NCBI GenBank assembly: GCA_021234155.1
Contig: JAJEKV010000110.1
Location: forward strand, 2,944,338-3,008,337
Length of the DNA stretch: 64,000 bases
DNA from: Isoetes taiwanensis
Taxonomy: Eukaryota > Streptophyta > Lycopodiopsida > Isoetales > Isoetaceae
Direction: 5' to 3'
The position numbers were made by a program, and so were the translations under genes. Positions 22,080 to 33,022 of the stretch are shown here, in pieces. The notes beneath the pieces are model-generated. The model saw only the letters and a list, made by a program, of their open reading frames with translations, had not been told where the DNA came from and ran no database searches. Position 1 is the stretch's first letter, and every line of letters starts with the position of its first letter.

Positions 22080-22945
22080 GTGGAGGTATTTAGGAGATGA
22101 CGTAGTTTTTTTTAAGGGGCTATAGTTTTTAATTTTAGGGGGTGTGGTCTTTTTTCAAAGTGTAGTTTTTTTTAAGGGAAGTGTAGTTTTTTTTTTAGAA
22201 GGTGTTGTTTTTAAGAAGGTGTTATTTTTTAAGGTGGTGTTTATAACTAAGTGTAGTTTTTAAGTAAATGTTTTTTTGAGAAAGTATAGTTTCTTGAGGT
22301 GTGGTTTATAAGTAGACGTAGTTTTTAAGTAGTTGTTTTTTGTAGTATGATTTTTTAAAGTGGTGTGAATTTTTAAGTTGAGGTGTTGTTTTTTGAGGTG
22401 TGGTTTATAAGTGGTTGTAGTTTTTAAGTAGCTGTTTTTGAAATAAGTATGGTTTTTTGAGGTGTGGTTTATAAATGGGTGTAGTTTTTAAGTGGTTGTT
22501 TTTTATTGAAGTATGGTTTTTTGAAGTGGTGTAGTTATAAATAGGTGTAGTTTTTAAGATGCTATTTTTCAAGGACGTATAGGTTTTTTGAGGTGCGGCT
22601 TATATAACTAGATGTTGTTTTAAGTAACTATTTTTTAAAAAAGTATGATTTTTAAAGGGTGGTTTATAAGAAGGTGTAGTTTTTAAGTGGTGGTTTTTCT
22701 AAGGAAGTATGGTTTTTTGAAGTGGTGTTATAAGAAGGTGGTTTTTTGAATGGTGGTTTATAAGAAGGTGTAGTTTTTAAGTGGTGGTTTTTCTAAGGAA
22801 GTATGGTTTTTTGAAGTGGTGGTTTTTTGAAGTTGTGGTTTTTAAGTAGTTATTCCTTAAGGAAGTATGGTTTTTTTGAGGTGTGATCTATAACTAGGTG
22901 TAGTTTCTAGTAGCCATTTTTTTTTTAAAGGAAATATGGTTTTTT
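22080..22945 (+). repeat. Degenerate GTGTAGTTTTTAAG satellite
   Basis: About 860 bp of loosely periodic units built from GTGTAG, TTTTTAAG, TGGTTTTTTGAGGTG and TATAAGTAGGTG. Period and order drift, so it is an old, slipped tandem repeat without coding capacity. Confidence 0.8.
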
Positions 22946-22949
22946 GAGG

Positions 22950-23515
22950 CTCCAACATGCTAAGGTGGCTCAAACATGCCACGTGGGCTCCAACATGTCA
23001 CCTAGGCTACAACATGCGACCTAGTCTCAAACATGCCAAGTGGGCTCAAACATGCCATCCTAGGCTCCAACATGCCAAGGTGGCAGAAACATGCCACGTG
23101 GGCTCCAACATGCCACCTCGGCTCCAACATGCCAAGGTGGCTCAAACATGCCACCTAGGCTCTGAAATGCCACACGGGCTCCAACATGCCACCTAGGCTC
23201 AAACACGACAGGGTGGCTTAAACATGCCAATTAGGCTCCAACATGCCAAGGTGGCTCAAGCATACCACGTGGCTTCAACATGCCAAGATGGCTCAAACAT
23301 GCCACCTAGGCTTCAACATGCCAAGGTGGCTCAAACATGCCAAGTGGGCTCCAACATGCCACCTAGGCTTCAACATGTCACCTAGGCTCAAACATCCCAC
23401 GGTGGCTCAAACATGCCACCTAGGCTCCGAAATGCCGCGTGGGCTCCAACATACCATCTAGGCTCCAACATGGCGAGATGGCTCAAATATGCCATGTGGC
23501 TTCAACATGCCACTG
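22950..23515 (+). repeat. CAACATGCC tandem repeat, about 19-20-bp unit
   Basis: Some 29 units follow the pattern GGCTCCAACATGCCACCTA, alternating CCAACATG with CAAACATG and AAGGTGG with ACCTAG endings. The frames over it (for example LKHATWAPTCHLGYNMRPSL) are repeat translations and not credible genes. It passes directly into the GGGAAAA array at about 23515. Confidence 0.9.
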
Positions 23516-23835
23516 GGGAAAGGGAAAAAGGAAAAGAAGAAAGGAAGGAGAAACGGAATGGTAAAAGGGCATGGAGAAAAGAAGAGAGGGAAGGGAAAGG
23601 AGAATAAGGGAAGAAAAAATGGGAACAAGAAAATGGTGAAGGGAAAAAGGGCATGGAAAAGTGAAAGGAAAACGAAAAAGATAAAAAGGAGGGGAAAAGG
23701 GAACTTGGGAGAAAAAGGGGAAAGACCATGTGAAAAAGTGGAAGAGGGAAAGGGTGAAGCAAGGGAAAAAAAAGAATGGAAAAAGAGCACGGGAAAAGGG
23801 GAAGGGAAAAAAGGCATGAAAAAAAGGGGAAGAGA
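23515..23835 (+). repeat. GGGAAAA-type purine array, left part
   Basis: The same composition as the array in the confirmed Helitron (13975-15060). It is interrupted by LINE-C and resumes at about 29150. Confidence 0.85.
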
Positions 23836-23853
23836 ATAGAATAGAATATGATT

Positions 23854-26800
23854 TTATCGTCCACGGAGACCAACTGGCCTATGGGACCCAAGTACAAAGA
23901 GAGAGCAGCAGGCATTAAAAAGTACTGCCAGGATTAAAAAACCCCCGCCCCGAAGGGTTTTCGGGGGAAAAACCTTAGTAGCAATAAGGATGCTGACATA
24001 CTGCACAGTTATATACATAATCACAAGTACAGCTGAGGTTAATGCCTGGACAGGGGGCATAACCGAAGTCCAGCAGATCCATTACCTCCCGGAGGTATGA
24101 TCCCAACAAGCCTACAGAGGCCCGCGCTCGCGAGCTCATGCAAGGCCTCGATGGGGCACAACTAACCGAAAGCATACCGAGCCCGGATATGCTCAGACAC
24201 GGATGTGCCCGAGGGCGTGACTTTCATCCTCAATGGGCTCGCTGACAAAGACAGCACGTGACTCGGCCCTCACGCTGGCCCCAATCCATCTCCCCTCGCC
24301 TCACGCGGAGGTGGTGTGCACCGTATGCGAATGGAAGCAATCACCTGGCGCTTTTTTCATGGGTAGATGGGTGCGCGGTAGTGGTGTGGGCCCCTCGTGA
24401 GCATGGGATTAACCTCTTGTCGATAATTTGCCACCTTGACATGTGACAGGCCTCTCAGATCCCAAAGCTTGGCCATGAAGCAAGCATCCAAATATCGCTT
24501 CAAGGCGTAGCGTTCAGCAGGTGTGTATGCACCGGGTCCACATCGTGGTGCTCGCACATTCCATAGCGTAGAACCACGGGCTTGCTTGTCTTTCCAAAGA
24601 AGCTTTGAGTCATCAAGGGGCCCATCGCCACTCGCCAAAAGCAAGGTTGGGCAAAAGGGCTTCATCCATAGCCACCACCTTCCCGAAGTAAATAATGTGA
24701 CATTCCAACAAGAGCCCTATGTAATGGAAGGAAGCCCTGCCTGGAGCAAAGATCCGATATGGGACCGTGGATTTCACTCCCGTGCCCGGGCCAAGAAAGC
24801 CTTTTGTACCGCTCTAGATCGTTCCAAGTGGTGAGGGATATCACCGCCCCCACACTTCTGCCCCATAGAGGAGGACCGGGTTCAACCAAGGCCCCGAACA
24901 AGTGTGCTGGTGACTCCATGCATAGCTCCGCCAGGATTGTTGTTTTGCATTGCATACTGTGGCTTTCCGTACCTAGGTGACCCAGAACCCGATGGATGCA
25001 TCCCGGTGTGTGGTAGTAGAAAACTCAATGCCCAAATACTTATAAGACTGAGCCACCTCCACTACGCCCCGTAAGTGAATGAGGGAAGGCGTGGGTCTTA
25101 GGGATGATGGGACCAAAGAAGCACCCTTTGTCTTGGCCAAGTTAACTCTCATGTCGCTGAATTGGCGAGAAAGTGTCCAAAGCATCTAGGTGGCGTTGCA
25201 TGTCCTCCGGGGTATATGCGAAAGCAGGTCAACATCATCAAGATATATGAGTTTGCGGATTATGTGGTGCATCAATCGAAGCGCCTCCCCGTCTTTCGGC
25301 TAGCCATTCTTCTAGCTGGTCAATGTACAAGCCGAAGAGCTGCCGGGGATAGAGGGCAGCCCGGGCGCACCCCAATGCTACTAACAACGGCTCCCCGACA
25401 AAGTGTGAGACGACCGAGCAAGCCTCGTGATAGTCGTGTATATAGCATTCGCAAGTCGACGGGGTCCCTAACCGCCTCAATCGGCCCCACAACTTATCCC
25501 GAGGCACCGTGGTCAAAAGCCTTTGCTTGCGAAATCCACAAAGCAACAAGCATGCATTCTCAAGGCCGATTCCGGCTATCCTCTATGAGTGTTCGCAGAG
25601 TGAAGATATGGTCAATAGTAGAATGCCGGGGCAGAAGCCCGCCTGCGGGAGAGCCCGCGACTTCTCCATCCTCCCGCCCAAAGTGTCAATCGCCGCCAAG
25701 AATCGGCAAGCAACTTGGCAAAGACGTAACCCGACCATAATGGTACGATAGTTGGTCGGGCTGTGGGGGGTCCCCCGCTTTGTATATGAGCACAACTCTA
25801 CCTGGTAGTCCAAAGGCGGGGGAAGCCTTCTTGCAATGCCCTCGTTGAAGAGGCCGTGGAGAACCGGCACCATTGGGGGCCCGCCCACTTGAGAAGCTCC
25901 GCCCGCATACCATCCAAATCCGCCGCCTTCCCGTTAGCGAAAGGCGTTGCAGGCCCATTATGACATCCCTTCAAGTAATGACCGAAGCTAGGGCCTTGTC
26001 TCGGGAGGTACCGGTGCCCGCTTCCCATTGGGTCATACAAATGCCGCAAGTATCTCACCCATTGTTGGGGGTAATATTTCATGTGGGTCAGGGGGCTTAC
26101 TCAAGACCTTTCTCCGAAGGCCCTAGGGTGGCGGCCTAGAAGACCAAACATTCATTCCGAAGCTCCCGCAAGGTACCTGGCTTTCTTGGTCTTGAGGAAG
26201 GAGCTGCATCGACGGACGGGCCCTCGGGCTTAATGGTGGGGTCCAAAGACTTGGCGAGCCATCGTTTGCCTCCGACATTCGGCCATCGAACCGCTGATTG
26301 CGGGGAAGGTGGTTGCAGCCCCCGCGATCATCGAGAGCGGCCTCTCCCAAAGCATCTGCCCCTACCCTCTCGAAGGAGCTGGTTCATTTGGGCCATCTGT
26401 TGTTGAAGTGTGGGGAGTTGCAAAGACTCTCGGCAGCTCATGCTCAAGCATCCTCGCATAGACCGCCGCATGATCATAGTCCGCACGCTAAACCGCGGGT
26501 ACATGGGGTGTTGGGGCAATGGGTGCTCGGTTGGCCTCGCCACCCTATCGCAAGAATGGGTGATGGTCTGAGTCTACTTCCCTCGCCCGGCCACCGCCCC
26601 GGCAACGGGCAGCAGTGATCAAGTGTAGGCATTGCTCGCCCGCTAGCACGTAATCCACCACACCGGGTGCCGCCCGGTTCTCCGTTCTACAAGTGAAGCG
26701 GCCGGAGGGGCGCCACCGTATAGCCCATTGCAAATGACCGTGTCAAAGATATCGCTTTGCCCAAGAAAGCCGGCCATACCGCGGTCACCGGGCTGTCATC

Positions 26801-27494
26801 CGACGCCTTTGGCCAAACCATCTCTCAGGGGTCCATTTGCAACACATCCTCGCCTAGAGGTGCGAATTTTGGGATCCGCCCTTCCCCCTCGCGGCGGCGC
26901 GATTGAAATCTCCAAGCAACACGACCTTGCCCAATTGTGCAGACCGGCCAGATGTCATCATGGGCTCCCCGCTTGTCCACATCCAAGCGCGTGTGGTAAA
27001 AGTTGCTCTCAAAGATGTGGGAAGTAGCAAGCCGCCACAAAGAGAGGGCTGCCATCGCCGTTTCGCACTGCACCCGCTGTGTATCTGTTGCAGCCGCCCC
27101 GCCTTAAAAAATGTGGAGACCGGGATTGGGCCAAGGCCGCCCGGGTAGTAACACGCAATTCCTCCTCGCGTCCTCGTTTCCCCTGCACTCATTGAAGATC
27201 GGAGTAGCGCCGGTATCCCCGCAAATCGGGTAGCCTCGCGGACCCAAAGATGTTCCCATGTTTCCATGAGGAAGATAAGGTCCATGTCCATGGCGACTTT
27301 TAATTGAGACTGTCCCCCTTCGCCATGGAAAGCCCACGGCAATTCGTGGATACTATCTTTGAGGCACGATCCCTATTTAGTGGCATGCATCGCCACTTCA
27401 GTCCGGTGGTAGTGGTGGTCCCGGGGAGCGGAAGATGTGGATGCCTGCCGGCGGGGCCCCCTCGAGAGGGGACTCGGGGGCGGAGTGCCCGCAT
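23854..27494 (-). pseudogene. LINE-C ORF2: endonuclease, RT and zinc tail, multiply broken
   Basis: Recognisable blocks in order: KVAMDMDLIFLMETWEHLWV (catalytic Glu of the AP endonuclease), VVLLGDFNRAAARGKG, APGVVDYVLAGEQ, VDSDHHPFLR (SDH motif). Then NGKAADLDGMRAELLKWAGP (RT block with G-K-x-x-x-D-G), HSPTNYRTIMVG, LPQAGFCPG, TVPRDKLWGRLRRLGTP, LYPRQLFGLYIDQLEEWL, a YLDD catalytic box near 25240, MRVNLAKTKGASLVP and YKYLGIEF. LTTWNDLERYKRLSWPGHG and the C-terminal region with TPAERYALKRYLDACFMAKL follow. At least ten frame changes separate the blocks, so no functional product is possible as read. The tail resembles the fragment at 289-654. Confidence 0.8.
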
Positions 27495-29150
27495 CCCCTC
27501 GCTTTGGCTGCCGAATTCCCGCGATCCTTCCCCGGGACCAGCCCCGGCTGCCCCTCCATGTCACGGCGCCCCCCGACTTTGGCCAGCTCCGCCTTTGGTC
27601 CTTGGTCTTTGCCGGGTCAAGTCCCTGGCCAACGTCTGAGCCGTCCCCTTCAACTTCCTACGACGCAGATGGCCACCCGCCTGCACGCCTCAATCTGCGG
27701 AAGATGACCACCGGGCGTCGGCGTTTGAATTCCATGACGGCTTCGCCTTTCCAATGGTCACGGTGCCGGGAACATCATCCGGTCCAAGATCTCTCGTCTA
27801 GAGCTCCGGGAAGTGAGATGTTCTCGACTCCTCCGTCGCTCGCGACTACCACATTCGCGGCTCCTCAAGTCGTTTCCCTCGAGTTGGCGGGCCGCACGGT
27901 GTGTTGGTTGAGGTGGGTGAGGCATAGGTCGTGGCCGGCGCCGGGTGGTGGCGGCTCGGGCGTGATCCTGATGTGTCCGCAAAGATGTGTTCCGTGCTGA
28001 CGATCCCCGTAGGTTGGTGGGTTAGAGGGGGTTGGTGTGTTCTTTGTCGTGGTTTTACGTTCCTGAAGTCCGGAGCTGGCTCTTGCGGGACGTTGTCATG
28101 TCTTGCCATCTCCCGTGCAATGGCGGTTGCTCATGTGGAGGCCCTTGCCTTCTTTGGCAGCGGCCGCCTCGGCTCCCGTAGCTCGATCTGTGCTAAATCC
28201 TTACTCCGGCTTTCGGTTTCGGCTGGTTAGCTTCCAAAGCTGGAATCCGGAATCGCTTGTCTCACATTGGCGGCCTCCACAACCTCGGCCGGGGAGGCGG
28301 CACAGGCTCCCGTGCGTCGTGGCCTTAGCCTCCTCAACCTCGCCCGGATCCGAGACGGGGTTCACCGAGTGTCTCTTGCTCTACCCGGTTCACATCCTGC
28401 GTCCCGGCTTCCATAGCTGCCAACACGGTGTCTACACGCCCTCATATCCGCAAGCTCCGCTTGGTATTGCCGTCATCCAAATTGTAGCAAGTGGATGCTA
28501 TCATCCGCTTTTGTCGACGCATCGCGATCCTCCAATTACGTGATTAGGCCGTTTTACGGCACCAAGCGCTTGCGCAACATCCGAGATGTTATGTTCTCCA
28601 CCTCGGCCGGGAGGCGCAAAGGCGTGCTGCGCTGGCCTCAACCCTTTGGATGCGGCTCCAAGGTTGGCGGATTGCACGGTGGTGGCCGCACTGTCGGGTC
28701 GACAGGCCTTGGCTCGGGCCTCCCTCTTCATGGAAGATGTCTCTCCCTCGCCTCAGGCCTCTTCCTTGGTGGCCCCGCTTCATGGACTTCCGCAGGGCTC
28801 GCCTGCGTGGGGTCAACCGTGGTTGGTGTGTTTGGGCCTTCCTGTGATGGGTTGGTGTGGTCCGAGGTAGCTCACCAACCAAGTGTGGGTCCACACACGG
28901 ACCGCGGTTCTGCGGGCCATGACTTGGGGTATGACTTGGGCGACGACTCCTGGATATCTGATGTGCACCGGCTGCCACAAAAACCCTAGCACACAGCCCG
29001 GAAAAGTGCAGATTTGAGCACAGAAACAAAGACACGCATGCAGGTATCATACACCGTTGGAAAGCTCTCTGAACCAGCTTTCCAACAAGCCCAAGCACAT
29101 GAAAATCTGACACCGGATGCGAGAGATATGACCGATCAAAATTCTGCCGC
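27495..29150 (-). other. LINE-C 5' region, possible ORF1 remains
   Basis: GC-rich with several overlapping Arg/Pro-rich frames on both strands. The minus frame 28589-29152 starts in sequence that looks untranslated (CATGTGCTTGGGCTTGTTGG). It continues RSRRPSHTPSHGPQNRG and LRKSMKRGHQGRGLRRGRD, which may be part of a basic ORF1. No zinc knuckle or RNA-binding fold could be confirmed. Confidence 0.35.
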
Positions 29151-29990
29151 AAGACGAGAGAAAGGGTGAGAAAAGGAGAAAAGAGAAGAAAAAAATGGCA
29201 TAGGAAAAAGGAAAGAGAAAGAAAAAGGAAATTGAAAAAGGAAGGGAAATAATGGCATTAGGAAAAGGGGAAAAGGGGAAGAGGGAAAGGAGGAAAAGGA
29301 AAAGGAAAAGGAAAAGGAAAAGGAAACGGAAACAAAAACGGAAACGGAAACGGAAAAGGAAAAGGAAAAGGAAAATGCGAATAGGAAAAGGGTGGGGAAA
29401 AGGAAGGGAAAAAGACATGGCAAAAGGGAAAGGAAAATGAAAAAAAGAAAAAGGGAAGGGGAAAGGGAAATCTAGGGAAAAGGGAACCTGGAAAAGGGAA
29501 AGAGGAAAACGGGAAAAGAGAATGGAGAAATGACACGAAAAAAAAGGGGAAGAGGGAAAGGGTGAATAAATGGTAAAAGGGAGGCGAAAAGGAGCATGGA
29601 AAAGGGAAAGGGAAAAAGAGAAGAGGAAGAGGAAAAAGGTGAGGAAAATGGGCATAAGAAAAAAGTGAAGAGGAAAAATGTGGAGAAAAGGGCATTGAGA
29701 AAAGGGCAAGAAAGAAAGAAACGAAGGGGAAAGAAAAAAGTGGCACGGAAAAAGGCAAAGAGAGAGAGAGGGTGGAAAAGAAGAAAAAGGCAAAAGAAAA
29801 GTCTATCAAGAAAAGGGAAAGGGAAAAGAAGAACAAAGGAAAGAGAAGGAAAGCGAGGGAAAAGGGGGGTGAAAAAGGAAAAAAAAAAGAATGTGTACAG
29901 AAAACAAGAAAATGGAAAGGAAAAAGGAAAGCGTGGGGAAAAGAATAAGTCTAAAAACAATATAGAGCAAATGGCAAAGGAAAGGGGAAA
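29150..29990 (+). repeat. GGGAAAA-type purine array, right part
   Basis: Continuation of the array at 23515-23835 beyond LINE-C, including a run of GGAAAAGGAAACGG units at about 29295-29375. Confidence 0.85.
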
Positions 29991-30051
29991 CAATGTCGAC
30001 TGCTTTAACAATGGAGTAATTTTGGGTAACTTGCTATCTAGGTTCTCAGCT

Positions 30052-30080
30052 CATGCCCAACACTAGGCACTGTTTCTAGT
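30052..30080 (+). mobile_element. Probable 3' end of a second Helitron
   Basis: The sequence ATGCCCAACACTAGGCAC then TGTTTCTAG aligns with the confirmed Helitron end (ATGCCCAGCAATGCTGGGC, then TCCATTTCTAG) and is followed by T. The hairpin is weaker, about 4-5 pairs with a mismatch. A purine array lies upstream, as in the confirmed element. The 5' end was not found. Confidence 0.5.
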
Positions 30081-30627
30081 GCTCTTTTAAAGCTAAGGCT
30101 TGTCACAAAGTATAAATATTGCTGGAAACATTGTGCAAATGTCTAGAAGGATACGTGCTCTTGTCGCTAGTTACTGATAGGTTCTTGTTGGTTCTGCTAT
30201 AAGGGGTGCATATATGGTGGCAGTGTTCCAAGCATAGATTTGGTTGCCTTAGAAGGCAATGGTTGCTAGTTTTGGCATAGGCTACATGAATGCTCGCATT
30301 ATAGTGAGCTTTGCCTGTTTTGTTATAAGTTTTTGTTAGGCAGGCCGGCGTCGAAACAATCGAGACCGTCACTGGATTGCCGTGGCGTTGGCTCCAGGTT
30401 GAAGAATCACCAAATGTCACCAGCTTGTAAGTGTTCTTCCATCATCCTGTTTTTGAAGAAACTTGTAGGGTATCGTGGCCTTCGTTTTTTTCGCAAACCG
30501 GCCATCATACCATTACATTATCATAAATTCTGTGTTTTCCTCTCTTTGTAGTGTGTTACACTTCTTGATGCCCATTTCCACTATTCACAGAGCAGTTATG
30601 GTCTAATGAATGAAGATTTAAAATCTA
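30081..30627. other. No gene recognised
   Basis: Short frames only; no motif or repeat identified. Confidence 0.5.
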
Positions 30628-31560
30628 ATGACAGAGAATAGGTTTATAGTTTTGAAGCAGAAGTATGCGAGTGGATTTGAAAGTGGGTTTTGCGAATCTG
30701 CTCATTCAGTTTATTTATTTATTGTTCATAAGAGTAATTATGCTCTTATGACCAAGGTTTTATCAGCTTTAAGATCCTGTCAATCATATACAAGGAACAA
30801 AAGAATCTCACTGAATTACAGCAATGGAAAAACAACTATCTGTGTAACTAAGGAAAGCTGGTGCCTAAACCTAAAGGCAAAAATATTATTTGAGCTGTGG
30901 GTGTTTTGCACGAAATTTCATGCTCTGATTGCACTCTATCCAAGCATAAAACAAGGTTAGTTGCCAAAGGGTTCTCAGAAAAAAAAAAGGTTTTGATTAC
31001 CATGATGCTTTTGCACCTATGGTTAGATTAGACACATCAAAGCAGTGATAACTTTGGCAGCAGAAAAAGGCCGTCTGTTTATCAAATGAACTTCAGATCT
31101 TGCATTCTTGAATGGACATCTAGAAGAGGATCTGTACATGTGTTAACCACCTGGTTCTAAAGACAAAGATCTTCCCACTTATGCATGCAAGGTGAACAGA
31201 TGGTCTTAAACAAGCACCACGCTGTTGGAACACTAAAATCAATACCTTTCTCCTGTAGCTTGGATATCAGAGATCAACAGCCGATCCTAGCCTTTACTTT
31301 GTATTTAGTAACCACCTATGTTGCTAACATGGCTCCACTATAAAGTCATAGATGGCATATCTTTATAGTTATACTCAGTTTACTCACTAGTCGAGCTATC
31401 CTGTGTATTTCCGCCCATTCTTGCATATTTATATAGCATCTTAAGATAGTAAACTTTCCTTTATTAGAAAAGAGTTTGAAAATGGTTCACTCTCACTTGT
31501 TTACTGTTCTAATGAAGAAGAAGTTTATCAAGCCATTATCTGGAAGCAATTTCACGTGTA
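30628..31560 (+). pseudogene. Ty1/Copia reverse transcriptase relic
   Basis: Frame segments read ELWVFCTKFHA, then (with shifts) KARLVAKGF-like, VLITMMLLHLWLD in one frame with DYHDAFAPMVRLDT in another, and LNGHLEEDLYM followed by PPGSKDKDLPTYACKVN. These correspond to the N-terminal RT blocks of plant Copia pol: W-V-F/Y ... K-A-R-L-V-A-K-G-F, DYxxxFAPV-x-R, F-L-N-G-x-L-x-E-x-I/L-Y-M-x-Q-P-P-G. Several stops and frameshifts occur. The YVDD box and RNase H were not found. No LTRs were seen on either side. Confidence 0.8.
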
Positions 31561-31974
31561 TGAAACAGATTTAATGTGTCTTACCCCATAGCATGCCTGT
31601 TGCTGATACGGCAGTCCTATATAAGTCATAGCATGCTTTATTGGTTCTAGAGCCTAATTAGCTAAGCGCTACCCATTTGTATCTTTCTCTCGGATTTCGT
31701 ACATTGAATGTTATATTCCTACAATAATAATAATATAGTTAAGATGGTTGATGGGAATTTAGCAAAACCTAAAGGGAAGGGCTATGTTGCTTTTCAAACT
31801 CAAACATCTCAGACTTTCAGAATCCGAGATATTATTTTTGTACCATGCAAAAAGTAGCTTAGAAGCTACTGAGGCAGAAGAAATTATGGGACAGAAGTAG
31901 GAGCATAAGTTAAGAGTGGATTAAGATGAGGCTGAGGAGCAGCTTGAGAGTATTGACTCCTGGACCATTTGTCA
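31561..31974. other. No gene recognised
   Basis: Possibly further decayed Copia sequence, but without identifiable motifs. Confidence 0.4.
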
Positions 31975-32935
31975 TTCTTATGCACTTTCTTTTTTCATTT
32001 TTCCCTTTTCTTATTTTCCCTACACGTCTTCTTTTTTCCTTCTCCCCTTTTTCTTTTTTTAACCTCCTTCTCTCTCCCCTTCCATTCCCTTCCCTTTCCA
32101 CTTTTTCTTTTTCCCTTTTCCTTTTTCTAATGGACTTATTCCCTTCCCATTTTAGTCTTTTCCTTTTCTTCCTAATTTTCCCGTGCCCTTTTTCCCTTTC
32201 CCCTTCCTCTTCCTTTTCCTTTTCATTTCCCTTTCCCTTTTCCATGCTCTTTTTTTGTTTCCTTTTTTCCTCTTTTTAATGTGGCCCTTTTCTTCATTTT
32301 CCCACCCTCTTCCTCTTTATCCCATGCCCTCCACTTTCCCATTTCTCTCTCCCCTTTTTCTTGTACCCCTTTTTCCTTTCCCTTCCCTCCCTTCCATCTC
32401 TTTTTTTCTTTTCCTTCATTTTTCATCATTTCTCCGCGCTTTCCCTTTTCCCGTGCCTTTTCCCCTTTCACTTCCCCTTCCTTGTCCTTTTCTCTTTCCC
32501 TTTTTCCATGCACTTTTCTATTTCTTTTTTTCCACCATTTTTACGTGCCCTTTTTCTCTTTTCCTCATCCTCTTCCCCTTTTCACTTTTCCCTTTTTTTT
32601 TTCTTTTTTTTTTTCCATTTTCCATGCTTTTTTTCCCTTGCTTTCTTTCCCTTTCCTCATCTTTTGCATTTTCCATTTTTCCCGTGCCTTTTCCCCCTTC
32701 CTCTTTTTCATTTTCCTCTCCCTTTTCCTCACGCCCTTTTTCCGTCCCTCCCCCGTCTTGCCTCCCTTTCCCTTTTTCCTTTGCCTCCCTCCCCCCTCTT
32801 GCCTCCCTTTCCCTTTTTCCTTTGCCTTCATTTTTTTATCCAAACTCCTTTTCCATGTGCCTTTTTCCCTTTCCTTTCCTCTTTTTCCATTTCTCTTTCC
32901 ATTTTTATTTTTCCATGCCTCTTTCTATTCCTTGG
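31975..32935 (-). repeat. Pyrimidine array (reverse complement of GGGAAAA arrays)
   Basis: About 960 bp of CTTTTCCCTTTTCC-type units, the opposite strand of the purine arrays at 13975, 23515 and 29150. It may be the interior of a minus-strand Helitron, but no hairpin plus CTAG was found on its left and no TC start on its right. Confidence 0.85.
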
Positions 32936-33022
32936 CAATATCATCAATCAATCTAAATTTAGAAAGGACGCATTGATCCTTAGGCTGTATATATTGGCAT
33001 TTGTGATTGTCGTGAATCAAGG

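Larger units (their letters stand above)
23840..29150 (-). mobile_element. LINE-C: GC-rich decayed non-LTR retrotransposon
   Basis: A minus-strand element of about 5.3 kb inserted in a purine array. Coding remains run from endonuclease (27.3 kb) through RT (26.0-25.2 kb) to the C-terminal zinc tail (24.3-24.05 kb). GC content is visibly much higher than the surroundings. The 5' part (27.35-29.15 kb) may hold ORF1 remains. A terminal poly(A) or clear target duplication was not seen. Confidence 0.7.

Noticed and set aside
22950-23515. CRISPR-like array
   Set aside because: Repeats are contiguous and degenerate without unique spacers; eukaryotic satellite.
22957-23607. Frames reading HATWAPTCHLG-like repeats
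   Set aside because: Translation of a 19-20-bp tandem repeat; no evidence of a protein.
27437-28989. Plus-strand GC-rich frames up to 187 aa
   Set aside because: Opposite strand of LINE-C with Arg/Pro/Ser-rich composition; no motifs.
31640-31700. Possible minus-strand Helitron end beside the pyrimidine array
   Set aside because: A CTAG is present but no adjoining hairpin or matching 5' end was found.
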